Of a stretch of 64,000 nt of DNA, positions 31,955-40,221 are shown in pieces. The notes under the pieces were generated by a model that did not search any database, was not told where the DNA came from, and was given only the letters and a program-made list of their open reading frames with translations. The stretch comes from Bacillota bacterium. Its GTDB lineage: Bacteria; Bacillota; Bacilli; Paenibacillales; UBA4045. The position numbers and the translations under genes are program-made. How positions within the stretch are numbered: the first letter of the stretch is position 1; each line of letters begins with the position of its first letter. Where the stretch lies: positions 186,001 to 250,000 of the forward strand of contig JAEZQY010000018.1 in the NCBI GenBank assembly GCA_023441055.1. The letters are read 5' to 3'.

Positions 31955-33700
31955 ATGTCAGAAGGGCGAGGACTTATCCGTACACATATTCAAACGCATC
32001 TGTATACATACCTGTGGTCGATCTTCGTGATGTCGATCGCGCATATGCTGCACGCGCTGTATCCAGAAGTGATCGGACGGTTTACGGATGCGTTGAAGGA
32101 AGGACGACTGACGCAGGAAGCGGTGCTGGGGTATGCGTTGTTCCTGCTCAGCATTGGCACGGGGTATGGCGTGTTATTCGGTTATGGGCAGTATATCAAC
32201 CATCGCTGCGGTCGGACATTCGAGTATAACACGAGACAACGGCTGTTCACTCATTATACGACGCTGAGCGAAGCCTACTTCTCAAGAAACGGCATCGGCA
32301 AGCTGCTCAGCTATGTGATGAATGATGTCACGACTGTGCGTGAGCTATTGGCGAATGCGCTTAATCAATTGACCTCTGCGATTATTGTACTGCTGACCGC
32401 GATCGTGATGATGGTGATCAGCGGGGTGCCTCTGATGTTCTTGGCGGCCAGTGTGCTGCCGCTGCTGTCGATTCCTCTACTGGTTATCTACTTCGGCCCT
32501 AGAATCCGTAAGCGTTCGGCAGAGGTGCAGGAGTCACTGGCGAAGATGACCGAGTCGGCCGAGGAGCAGTTCGGCGGTATTCGGGTCGCCAAGACCTTCG
32601 CGATCGAGCCGATTGCAGAGCGTCGATTCGGGGTGACGGTGGACCGTATTCTTGAGCATCAGCTCAAGCTAGTACGAAGCTCATCGTTATTCCAGTCGCT
32701 GATTCCATTCGCCGGGGCGGTCTCGTTCGTAGTCGCCATTCTGTATGGCGGCTATCTAACTGCGCAGGGACGCATTACACTGGGCGACTTCGTCACGGTC
32801 ACGCTGTATCTGCGGATGATCATGGGGCCGCTGCAGAATATCGGACAGGTTATTAATACGATGCAACGCGCGCGCGCTTCGTTGGATCGGCTGACTGCGC
32901 TTCTGGCGGTTGCTCCGGATATACAGGATGTGGCGGTGCCTACGGAGCTGGCTGCAGAGACTGCCGATATTGAGGTGCGGGGCATGAGCTTCACGTATCC
33001 CGGGGCGTCCCGGGCAGCGCTGAGCCATATCGATATGCATGTGCCAACCGGCAAGACGCTGGGGATTATCGGCCGGACTGGAAGCGGTAAGACGACGCTG
33101 GTCAAGCTGCTGCTCAGAGTGTATGATCCCCCGCGCGGTGCCATCTTCGTGGGCGGGGTAGATATCCGCGATCTGTCGCTGGAGAGTCTGCGCACACAGA
33201 TCGCCTACGTGCCGCAGGACGGCTTCTTGTTCAGCACAACGATCGGGGATAATATCGCCTTCTCCGATCGGGACATGGATGCGGATCGCGTCGAGGAGGC
33301 GGCCAAGCTGGCCAAGATTTATCGCAGCATTGAGAAGATGCCCGAGCGGTTCGATACATTGCTCGGTGAACGAGGTCTCACCTTGTCCGGCGGTCAGCGT
33401 CAGCGCACGAGTCTAGCGCGCGGGTTAGTGAAGAGCGCGCCGATCCTCATCCTGGACGACAGTGTGTCGGCCGTGGATGCGATTACGGAGAGCAGCATTC
33501 TCCGCAATATTAGGCGCTCGCGCAAGGATAAGACGACGATCATTATTGCGCATCGGATCAGTGCATTGAAGCATGCGGATGAGATAGTTGTACTGGGCGA
33601 TAGCGAGGTCATCGAGCGAGGAACGCATGAGCAGCTGCTCGCGGCTGGCGGTTATTATGCTTCTCTGTGCGAGATTCAGGGAGAGGCGGTGTTGGAATGA
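31955..33700 (+). CDS. ABC exporter half-transporter A (heterodimer partner, degenerate ATPase site)
   Basis: The 581-residue protein has six membrane segments and one ATPase: Walker A GRTGSGKTTLV, signature LSGGQRQR, Walker B ILILDDSVSAVD. The residue after the Walker B Asp is Asp rather than catalytic Glu, the hallmark of the non-catalytic site in heterodimeric exporters such as YheI/YheH (BmrCD). Together with the next gene it should form one multidrug-type exporter with a single active ATP site. The ATG at 31955 follows GAGGGGGGAG. It overlaps the partner gene by ATGA. Confidence 0.92.
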   Translation: MSEGRGLIRTHIQTHLYTYLWSIFVMSIAHMLHALYPEVIGRFTDALKEGRLTQEAVLGYALFLLSIGTGYGVLFGYGQYINHRCGRTFEYNTRQRLFTHYTTLSEAYFSRNGIGKLLSYVMNDVTTVRELLANALNQLTSAIIVLLTAIVMMVISGVPLMFLAASVLPLLSIPLLVIYFGPRIRKRSAEVQESLAKMTESAEEQFGGIRVAKTFAIEPIAERRFGVTVDRILEHQLKLVRSSSLFQSLIPFAGAVSFVVAILYGGYLTAQGRITLGDFVTVTLYLRMIMGPLQNIGQVINTMQRARASLDRLTALLAVAPDIQDVAVPTELAAETADIEVRGMSFTYPGASRAALSHIDMHVPTGKTLGIIGRTGSGKTTLVKLLLRVYDPPRGAIFVGGVDIRDLSLESLRTQIAYVPQDGFLFSTTIGDNIAFSDRDMDADRVEEAAKLAKIYRSIEKMPERFDTLLGERGLTLSGGQRQRTSLARGLVKSAPILILDDSVSAVDAITESSILRNIRRSRKDKTTIIIAHRISALKHADEIVVLGDSEVIERGTHEQLLAAGGYYASLCEIQGEAVLE

Positions 33701-35514
33701 GCAAATCGGTCAATCCGGATGCAGCAGCTGCGGCTGGGGCTGGCAGTATGAAGCGGCGCGAGGCATTCCGCACGATGTTCAAGTATGCCAGGCCGCATCG
33801 GCGCATGTTCGCCGCGATATTCGGCTTCGCGATGTTCGCGATCCTGGCGGAGCTCTTGCAGCCGTATCTGCTGAAGATCATCATTGACGACGGTATACTC
33901 ACCGATACAGGCAGGGCCATGGAGCTCGTGGTTATCGGTCTAATCTATCTGGCGCTGGCGATCGTTACAATGCTGTTCACGTTCCTGCAAGCGAATCTTG
34001 TACAGCGGGTTGGACAGAGTATAGTCGCGCAGATTCGCAAGGACCTGTTCAAGCATATTACGAGTCAATCGATGTCCTTCTTCGATCGCCATCATATCGG
34101 CAGTCTGGTTACGAATGAATCCAGCGATACGGAGACGATCAGCCAGTTCTTCACACAAGTGCTGGTGAGTGTCATTCGCGATGGCCTGTCACTCATTATG
34201 ATCATTGGTTTTATGTTCATGCTCGATGTGGAGCTTGCCTTATACGCGCTATTATTGCTGCCGATCATTGCAGTGATCGCGATTAGCTTCCGCAAGTGGC
34301 TGCGGACGGTATACCAGCGGGCCAGGGCGCAGCTATCCCGAATGATCGCTTATCTGGCGGAGAATCTAGCTGGTATGAGTCTGATTCAAGTGTTCCATCA
34401 GGAAGAGCAGCAACAGGAAGGCTTCATGCAGCGCAATGGACAGTATCTGAAGGATACGCTGCGCGAGGTGCGGGCCACGGTCACATTCAATCGCTCCTTC
34501 GAGGTGCTCGGCATTCTCGCGGTAGCGTTCGTGGTCTGGCTGGGCGGCAATGCCGTGCTGCAGATTGAGATGGAATTCGGTGTGCTATATGCTTTCATTA
34601 CGTATATTCGCATGTTCTTCCAGCCGATCAACCAGATTACGCAGCAGTGGAATACCTTCCAGTCCACTATGGTGTCTATGGATCGGCTGTGGCGAATCTT
34701 CTCGGTGGAGCCAGAGGTGCGGGAGCCTGAACCGGAGCAGCGACAGTCGTTGCCGATTGAATCGGTACGGGGGCAGCTGGACTTCAATCATATTCGGTTC
34801 GGCTATGGAGATAACAGAGAAATCCTGCATGGATTGGATCTGCATATTCGACCAGGCGAATTCGTCGGTATTGTTGGTGTGACTGGCGCAGGCAAGAGCT
34901 CGCTAGTCAATCTGCTCAATCGATTCTATGATGTGCGTCAAGGCAGTATTAAGATTGATGGTGTGGATATTCGCGCGATCAGAGGCAAGGACCTGCATCG
35001 CATCGTAGGGCTGGTACAGCAGGAGCCGTTCTTGTATGCGGGCTCGATTCTTGATAATGTGAAGCTGTTCCGATCGGATATCTCGACGGAGGAAGCGATT
35101 GAGGCTTGTCGATTGGTTGGCGTAGATCTGCTGGCGGAGCGGCTGCCGGATGGCTACCAGACGATGCTGTCTGAACGCGGAAGCGGGCTGTCGGCGGGGG
35201 AGCGGCAGTTAATCTCCTTCGCGCGGATTGTCGTATGCAAGCCGAAGATTCTCATCCTAGATGAGGCGACTGCCAATCTGGATTCGCACTCGGAGCGTCT
35301 TGTGCAAGAGGCGCTGCGGGTAGTCGCTGAAGGGCGGACGACGCTGGTTATCGCGCATAGGCTGTCCACAATCAAGCATGCAGACCGCATTCTAGTCATG
35401 CGAGACGGCCGTATCGAGGAGCAGGGCACCCATATGTCGCTCATGATGAAGGGCGGCTATTACGCTGATTTAGTCGAGCATGCGGCTGGTCGAGCGATGG
35501 AGTTGACCGAATAG
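33697..35514 (+). CDS. ABC exporter half-transporter B (heterodimer partner)
   Basis: The 605-residue half-transporter begins on the ATGA overlap with partner A. It has six membrane segments and an ATPase with Walker A GVTGAGKSSLV, Walker B ILILDEATANLD (catalytic Glu present) and a deviating signature LSAGERQL. The complementary defects, Asp for Glu in partner A and LSAGE for LSGGQ here, show the two were built to work together. Substrate is unknown; relatives export drugs or lipids. Confidence 0.92.
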   Translation: MSKSVNPDAAAAAGAGSMKRREAFRTMFKYARPHRRMFAAIFGFAMFAILAELLQPYLLKIIIDDGILTDTGRAMELVVIGLIYLALAIVTMLFTFLQANLVQRVGQSIVAQIRKDLFKHITSQSMSFFDRHHIGSLVTNESSDTETISQFFTQVLVSVIRDGLSLIMIIGFMFMLDVELALYALLLLPIIAVIAISFRKWLRTVYQRARAQLSRMIAYLAENLAGMSLIQVFHQEEQQQEGFMQRNGQYLKDTLREVRATVTFNRSFEVLGILAVAFVVWLGGNAVLQIEMEFGVLYAFITYIRMFFQPINQITQQWNTFQSTMVSMDRLWRIFSVEPEVREPEPEQRQSLPIESVRGQLDFNHIRFGYGDNREILHGLDLHIRPGEFVGIVGVTGAGKSSLVNLLNRFYDVRQGSIKIDGVDIRAIRGKDLHRIVGLVQQEPFLYAGSILDNVKLFRSDISTEEAIEACRLVGVDLLAERLPDGYQTMLSERGSGLSAGERQLISFARIVVCKPKILILDEATANLDSHSERLVQEALRVVAEGRTTLVIAHRLSTIKHADRILVMRDGRIEEQGTHMSLMMKGGYYADLVEHAAGRAMELTE

Positions 35515-35563
35515 ATTCAAACTGAGGGCGTAATGACAACATGAAGGAGTATGAGTAGAAGCA

Positions 35564-36460
35564 ATGGGCAGCAGATGGATCTATTATGCAGGACTTATTT
35601 TTGTGTCAATCCTATGGGGGGCCAACTTCGGTGTGTCGCGGCTAGCGATGGAAACCTTCGACCCGGTCCTGTTCTCTTTTCTCAGATTTAGCTTGGCCGT
35701 ACCATTCTTCCTGATTATCCTGAAGCTGCGCGAGGGCGGCATCGGGCTACCACTGAAGGTGTTGATTCAATTGGCGGTCATCGGTCTTGTCGGGGTGACC
35801 ATTCTAGAGATAGCCGTCATGTACTCGATCAAATATACCACATTGGCGAACGCATCCCTGCTCAATGTAGCGCCATGGCCGATCTTCGCTGCCTTGTTCG
35901 CGCCGCTGTTCACCTCCGAACGCATCACGCGCAGATTAGTCGTAGGCGGCGCGATTGCGGCAGTTGGCGTCTCGCTGGTTATACTGGGCGGGGGCGAGGG
36001 GATCAATCTATCGTCGGAGCATATGCTGGGCAATGCGCTGGCGCTGATCGTCAGTGTCATCGGCGCCTTGTTCAACCTGGCCTGCATGCCGTTAATGAAG
36101 AAGTACTCGGCACTACGAATCAGCACCTGGTATATCCTATTCGGCAGTCTGTTCATGCTCCCATTCACTTGGGGCTCCTGGTCCAAGGTAGAGTGGGGGA
36201 TGCTGGGCGCTGGCTCGTACACGGCGATTGTGTATAATGTACTGATCTGTACCGTAGTTGCTTTCGTTGTATGGAATGCCTGCATGTACAAGGTGGGAGC
36301 CGCACGCGCCAACTTCTATCGGTATGTCGTACCGGTCGCTGCAGCGGTTATGGGCTGGCTCTGGTTCGATGAGCAGATAGCCCTGCTGCAGATTGCTGGC
36401 GCGTTGTTCATGACCGGAGGACTGATCTGGATCACGCGGGAGAAGAAGGCTGTGATTTAA
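35564..36460 (+). CDS. EamA/DMT-family exporter
   Basis: The 298-residue protein has ten hydrophobic segments in two EamA repeats. The first starts FVSILWGANFGVSRLAM; the second, ISVIGALFNLACMPLMKKY, ends with RYVVPVAAAVMGWLWFDEQ. DMT proteins export amino acids, metabolites or drugs; substrate cannot be read from sequence. The nearest AAGGAG is 16 nt before the ATG, inside a five-codon frame (ATG at 35541 to TAG at 35558, encoding MKEYE). This could couple translation to the main gene. A hairpin overlaps the stop codon. Confidence 0.88.
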   Translation: MGSRWIYYAGLIFVSILWGANFGVSRLAMETFDPVLFSFLRFSLAVPFFLIILKLREGGIGLPLKVLIQLAVIGLVGVTILEIAVMYSIKYTTLANASLLNVAPWPIFAALFAPLFTSERITRRLVVGGAIAAVGVSLVILGGGEGINLSSEHMLGNALALIVSVIGALFNLACMPLMKKYSALRISTWYILFGSLFMLPFTWGSWSKVEWGMLGAGSYTAIVYNVLICTVVAFVVWNACMYKVGAARANFYRYVVPVAAAVMGWLWFDEQIALLQIAGALFMTGGLIWITREKKAVI

Positions 36461-36470
36461 TCACAGCCTT
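36446..36470 (+). terminator. Hairpin over the stop codon of the DMT gene
   Basis: AAGGCTGTGA (36446-36455) and TCACAGCCTT (36461-36470) are exact complements with a 5-nt loop that contains the stop. No T-tract follows, so this may be a 3'-end stabiliser rather than a full terminator. Confidence 0.5.
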
Positions 36471-36683
36471 ACTGCGGCTACAAACTTTATCTATAGTCAT
36501 TGCAATTCAGATGAAGATATGTTAAAGTTGCAGTTGAGTATAGCAATGATACCTGAATTCACGTATTGAAAAGGGTGTTCATTTTATGCGATGGAACCTT
36601 TTTCAATGTGTGAATTTTTTTATTGTCTTCACTTGTAATAAAAAAAGGGAACATGTTAGATCATAGGAAGGAGGCATGCTCAT

Positions 36684-36884
36684 ATGCAAGAAGGAACAGT
36701 AAAGTGGTTTAACGCAGAGAAGGGCTTCGGTTTCATCGAAGTTGAAGGCGGTAACGATGTATTCGTACACTTCAGCGCGATCCAAGGTGACGGTTACAAG
36801 TCCCTTGACGAAGGTCAACGTGTACAATTCAACGTGGTTCAAGGTAACCGCGGACCTCAAGCAGAGAACGTTGTTAAGCTGTAA
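36684..36884 (+). CDS. Cold-shock protein (CspA/CspB family), copy 2
   Basis: This 66-residue paralogue of the protein at 22251-22451 has RNP1 KGFGFIEV and RNP2 VFVHFSAI. Substitutions cluster on one surface (Gly-Asp-Gly and Gln replacing Glu-rich positions). AAGGAGG lies before the ATG. A 220-bp AT-rich leader region upstream is consistent with csp-type temperature control; a TTGCAG box lies near 36528 but no clear -10 was found. A strong terminator follows. Confidence 0.96.
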   Translation: MQEGTVKWFNAEKGFGFIEVEGGNDVFVHFSAIQGDGYKSLDEGQRVQFNVVQGNRGPQAENVVKL

Positions 36885-36901
36885 TAGCTGACCAACACTG
36901 G

Positions 36902-36939
36902 AACAGCCCATCCGGGTAACTGGATTGGGCTGTTTTTTT
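36902..36939 (+). terminator. Terminator of cold-shock gene 2
   Basis: AACAGCCCA (36902-36910) pairs with TGGGCTGTT (36926-36934), followed by seven T. Confidence 0.88.
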
Positions 36940-36997
36940 GCGTGTGCGCACCTGGAACCTCGCATCGCACCTTGCAGCATCAGATTCCGGCGTTCGA

Positions 36998-37873
36998 TTA
37001 GCTCACAGGAGCTCTCTCAATAGTGAACACAGCTTGGAGCTGATCACCTGGTTCAATTAACTCAAGTTCTCGTCCATAATTAAGCTCATAATTCTTAGCC
37101 ATCCACGGTTCCACGCAGATGAAGGGCTTCCCTGGGATCGACCACAGCACCACGTACTTGAAGACCGGGCTATAGCTCAGCTTGATCGAGACATCTGGAG
37201 CGGGCTGGAATGTGATGACAGGCTCGCGCGGGTCCAGCAGAACATGGGACTCCACAATCTGATCCGCCTCGAATCGCTCAGGAAGCGGCTTCTCCAGCTC
37301 GTCATTGCAATCATAGATCCGCGTGGCGTCGGTCTGATACGGAATTGCACCATTAATCGAGGCAAAATAAGGATGGAAGCCGGCATAAAACGGCATCCGC
37401 TTCGCTCCTGTATTGCGATACGATTGCTCAATCCGTAATCGGCCATCCTGCAGCACATAGTCGAAGATGAGCTCGAATTCGAACGGGTACACCGCAAGCG
37501 TCTCCGAAGTGCTCTTCAGACGAAGTGAAGCCCGCGCTTCCGAATCATTCGCGGTTAGCGCCAGCACCTCCCAGCTCATCTGGCGAGCCAAGCCGTGCTG
37601 CTTCATGGAATAGGTGTGTCCCTCCCACTCATATTGGCCTTCGGTCAATGGGCCGCAGATTGGGAATAAGACGGGATTGCCGCCGCGAATGTTCGCGGAC
37701 CTATCTTGGAGTGTCGCGTTATCCAGATAGAACAGCTCCCGCCCATGCAGCACGCAGCTGACGGCGATTCCTCCGCGCTCTGGGCATAGGATGATCGTGG
37801 AATTCGTGCTTGCATCGGTCAGCTCAATCATCGTATATTGTTCGTTATATGTACGATAACCGTATGTGGTCAT
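36998..37873 (-). CDS. Aldose 1-epimerase family protein
   Basis: The 291-residue protein has the galactose-mutarotase-like beta-sandwich pattern. RGGIAVSCVLHGRELFYLD begins the fold, RGGNPVLFPICGPL carries the substrate-side Arg/Asn, MKQHGLARQMSW the catalytic His, and FYAGFHPYFA the second His block; CVEPWMAKNYELN near the end contains the Glu. It interconverts sugar anomers; closer relatives may act on hexose-6-phosphates. The ATG at 37873 is chosen because AGAGGAGG lies 9 nt upstream; a start at 37912 would skip that site. It converges on cold-shock gene 2. Confidence 0.88.
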   Translation of the reverse strand: MTTYGYRTYNEQYTMIELTDASTNSTIILCPERGGIAVSCVLHGRELFYLDNATLQDRSANIRGGNPVLFPICGPLTEGQYEWEGHTYSMKQHGLARQMSWEVLALTANDSEARASLRLKSTSETLAVYPFEFELIFDYVLQDGRLRIEQSYRNTGAKRMPFYAGFHPYFASINGAIPYQTDATRIYDCNDELEKPLPERFEADQIVESHVLLDPREPVITFQPAPDVSIKLSYSPVFKYVVLWSIPGKPFICVEPWMAKNYELNYGRELELIEPGDQLQAVFTIERAPVS

Positions 37874-37986
37874 GCTTTCAAACCTCCTCTGTGATCTCTC
37901 CCCATTATGCACAATATCACCGAATATTTCATCTGAATATCTCGAATACTAGCAGGGCAAGCAGCAACCAGCAGGAAGGGGGAAGT

Positions 37987-38151
37987 ATGATCGCACGCGA
38001 CCATGGTATTGATGAGAATGACAATAATAATCAGAGGATCGATAAGGTGGAGGGTGGAGAGCATCGGTCAGGCCGTAAGAGCCAGTATAAGAATGATCAG
38101 CTCGAGCACGAAGGGTATCCGACACAATTTAAGAATAACAAGAAGAGATAA
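37987..38151 (+). CDS. Small hydrophilic 54-residue protein, unknown
   Basis: A 55-codon frame with GGAAGGGGGAAG before the ATG and a strong terminator right after the stop is likely a real gene. The product is rich in Asn, Asp, Glu, Gln, Lys and His (DENDNNNQRIDKVEGGEHR), with no hydrophobic core or Cys, so it is probably unfolded alone. Such composition is seen in spore and desiccation-related small proteins, but no family was recognised. It is divergent from the epimerase gene. Confidence 0.6.
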   Translation: MIARDHGIDENDNNNQRIDKVEGGEHRSGRKSQYKNDQLEHEGYPTQFKNNKKR

Positions 38152-38161
38152 ATATCGATCG

Positions 38162-38197
38162 GACGAATCTCGGCTGTGATCCGGGTTCGTCTTTTTT
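38162..38197 (+). terminator. Terminator of the 54-residue gene
   Basis: GACGAATCTCGG pairs with TCCGGGTTCGTC (one internal mismatch region) and is followed by TTTTTTATTTT. Confidence 0.8.
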
Positions 38198-38335
38198 ATT
38201 TTGCGTAGTTACGCAGAGTTGATTCCATCCTTCTATCCTTCGTTGTCACGCCTGTTGAAATATGATACGTTGATTCTGGCCCCAGCTGCGGCTGTGCGGT
38301 CACTAGAGCATGACGATTGAACACTAGGAGGAATT

Positions 38336-39010
38336 ATGATGGATTACATACGCATCACGTCAATTACGGATCCGCTCTTCCCTGCGATGCACCAGCTTAT
38401 GCAAGAGGTGTTCCCGCCTGAGGAGGTGCTGGAATTCCAGTTGTGGAAGGAGCCGCTGGAGGATCCGGGCATTCGCGTCTTCGTGGCGGTGCATGAGGGG
38501 GAGGTTGTTGGCGCGACGGAGTATCGGTATTACGCGGATATGAATGTGGCGATGACGGATTTCACGATCATTGGACGGCCGGGCCTGGGGATCGGCAGAT
38601 TCCTGTACCGCAAGCGTCAGGTGGACTTGGAGGCGCTAGCAGCTGAATCTGGACAGCAGCTCTTCGGGATGTTCGCGGAGATATATGATCCGTATCGCAT
38701 AGAGGACCATGCGTTCGGCGGCGTGAAGCCGATGGACCCGTTCGTTCGTCGCGAGGTGCTCTCTCACATTGGGTATAGACGACTGGATTTCCCCTATGTA
38801 CATCCCTCCTGGGAGAATGACGGCGAAGCGGTTACGGTGCTAGACCTGGGCTTCCTCAGCACAGATGAAACATTAGAGACCGTGGACGCAGCATTGATCA
38901 CCTCATTCCTCAAACGCTATTATGCTGTGCTGGAGAATAAGCCGGACAAGTGGCAGGAGATGGTCCATGAATTGGAAAAAAGAGATAAAATTCAGTTGTT
39001 GCCGCTATAA
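38336..39010 (+). CDS. GNAT-family N-acetyltransferase
   Basis: The 224-residue protein starts with a GNAT first strand/helix (ITSITDPLFPAMHQLMQEVFPPEE). It continues with VFVAVHEGEVVGATEYRYYAD and a pyrophosphate-loop region RPGLGIGRFLYRKRQ, which fits the acetyl-CoA loop. The C-terminal half (FVRREVLSHIGYRRLDFPYVHPSWENDGE) is longer than a minimal GNAT. Substrate is unknown. AGGAGG lies before the ATG ATG pair. The pseudo-hydrolase gene follows after 67 bp. Confidence 0.75.
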   Translation: MMDYIRITSITDPLFPAMHQLMQEVFPPEEVLEFQLWKEPLEDPGIRVFVAVHEGEVVGATEYRYYADMNVAMTDFTIIGRPGLGIGRFLYRKRQVDLEALAAESGQQLFGMFAEIYDPYRIEDHAFGGVKPMDPFVRREVLSHIGYRRLDFPYVHPSWENDGEAVTVLDLGFLSTDETLETVDAALITSFLKRYYAVLENKPDKWQEMVHELEKRDKIQLLPL

Positions 39011-39077
39011 GACGGCAGGATATAATTGGTTCTTGTAGAATATGTATAACCGTGTCGTAATTTGGAAACACGGGTGA

Positions 39078-40079
39078 ATGATGATGTGGATGTTCGTATT
39101 GTTGCTTGTACTGCTCCTCGCTATTGCGGCGATGGTTTTCTTCGGAATTGTCTTCCTGCTGCTGCTCGTATCACCTGCTCGGAAGGTGAATGCTGCGTTA
39201 TTCGAGCAGCTGCCGCCCTTCCAGCCGAGCCATTCCGAATTGCCGGCCATACAGTCGTATCGCGCTCGAGACGGAGCAGATCTTCCTTACCGATACTATG
39301 AATCGGAGTCTGACCGTGTGTTAATCTTCTTGCATGGCGGCAGCAGGGATGGCCGTTATCTGCATATGATGGCCAGATATATAGCGGGGATCGGTCTAGC
39401 TAAGGTATACGTCCCCAATCTGCGCGGCTTCGGAACGAATCCGGCGCGCAGGGGAGATATTGATTATATTGGGCAGATCACACATGACCTGGGCGATCTG
39501 ATCGATTACATTCAGAACCAGCATAAGCCGCGCAGATTGCTCGTAGGCGGACATGCCGCAGGCGGCGGGACGGCGATTAAGCTGGCAAGCTCCTCCTACG
39601 GCAGGCAGATCGATGGACTGCTGCTGCTTGCGCCTATGGTCGGAATCGGCGCGCCTACTGAGCGGAAGCATGGCGCGGCTGGACAAGTAACGGCAATTAG
39701 TGTGACTAGATATATCGCGCTTAACCTGCTGAACGCATGCAGGATTCGCCGCTTCAATCATCTGCCAGTGCTGCGTGTGAATAAGCCAGAGGATCGAATG
39801 GGGCCTTATGACACGCCGGAATGGAGCTATCGGCTGATGGTCAGCCGACTGCCGGGCGCTCAGTATGAGAAGGAGCTGCTGTCCTACAAGCGGCCGATGC
39901 TGGTGCTGATCTCAGAAGCGGACGAGGAGTTTGATGCCAGCCAGTTCAAGCCGCTATTCGACAAGTGCAAGCAAGCGGAGCTTCATGTGCTGCCAGGCAA
40001 TCTCAGTCAAGATTCGATGCTCCTGAGCGCGGATACCGCGGAGTATATCAACAATTGGATACGCATGGTGTTTCGATAA
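39078..40079 (+). CDS. Alpha/beta-hydrolase-fold membrane protein lacking the catalytic Ser and His
   Basis: The 333-residue protein has one N-terminal membrane segment (about 3-32) and an alpha/beta-hydrolase domain of the serine aminopeptidase S33/lysophospholipase group. The oxyanion block FLHGGSRDGRY, the LRGFGTNPARRGD strand and the acid-side segment LVLISEADEEFD are present. The nucleophile elbow, normally GHSxGG, reads GGHAAGGG, so Ala (codon GCC) replaces the Ser. At the usual catalytic-His position the sequence is LPGNLSQDSML. The enzyme is therefore probably inactive as a serine hydrolase and may be a pseudo-enzyme or binding protein. A terminator follows. A short copy of its C-terminal segment lies at 42008-42061. 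Confidence 0.75.
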   Translation: MMMWMFVLLLVLLLAIAAMVFFGIVFLLLLVSPARKVNAALFEQLPPFQPSHSELPAIQSYRARDGADLPYRYYESESDRVLIFLHGGSRDGRYLHMMARYIAGIGLAKVYVPNLRGFGTNPARRGDIDYIGQITHDLGDLIDYIQNQHKPRRLLVGGHAAGGGTAIKLASSSYGRQIDGLLLLAPMVGIGAPTERKHGAAGQVTAISVTRYIALNLLNACRIRRFNHLPVLRVNKPEDRMGPYDTPEWSYRLMVSRLPGAQYEKELLSYKRPMLVLISEADEEFDASQFKPLFDKCKQAELHVLPGNLSQDSMLLSADTAEYINNWIRMVFR

Positions 40080-40083
40080 TCGG

Positions 40084-40117
40084 AGCGCGCCGCTAGTAAT
40101 GTGGGCGCTTTTTTTAA
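40084..40117 (+). terminator. Terminator of the alpha/beta-hydrolase gene
   Basis: AGCGC...GCGCT stem with flanking CC/GG pairs, followed by seven T. Confidence 0.75.
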
Positions 40118-40140
40118 CTAAATCAAGTCATCCTCTATTG

Positions 40141-40169
40141 TTGACAATAGATGGAACCTCCTGTATGAT
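40141..40169 (+). promoter_or_regulatory. Strong sigma-A promoter of the ABC-2/TetR operon
   Basis: A consensus TTGACA (40141-40146), 17-bp spacer and TATGAT (40164-40169). The -35 is embedded in a perfect 8-bp-arm palindrome, TCTATTGT-TG-ACAATAGA (40134-40151). Confidence 0.8.
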
Positions 40170-40176
40170 CCATATT

Positions 40177-40203
40177 AAACATATGTTTTAAACGATCGTT
40201 TAA
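40177..40203 (+). promoter_or_regulatory. Tandem palindromic operators, probably for the TetR product
   Basis: AAACATATGTTT (40177-40188) abuts the perfect 16-bp palindrome TTAAACGATCGTTTAA (40188-40203), just after the predicted transcription start and before the ABC-2 gene. Palindromes of this type with A/T-rich ends are typical TetR-family sites, and a TetR gene ends the same operon. Confidence 0.7.
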
Positions 40204-40221
40204 TTAGAAGGAGTGAAAAGA

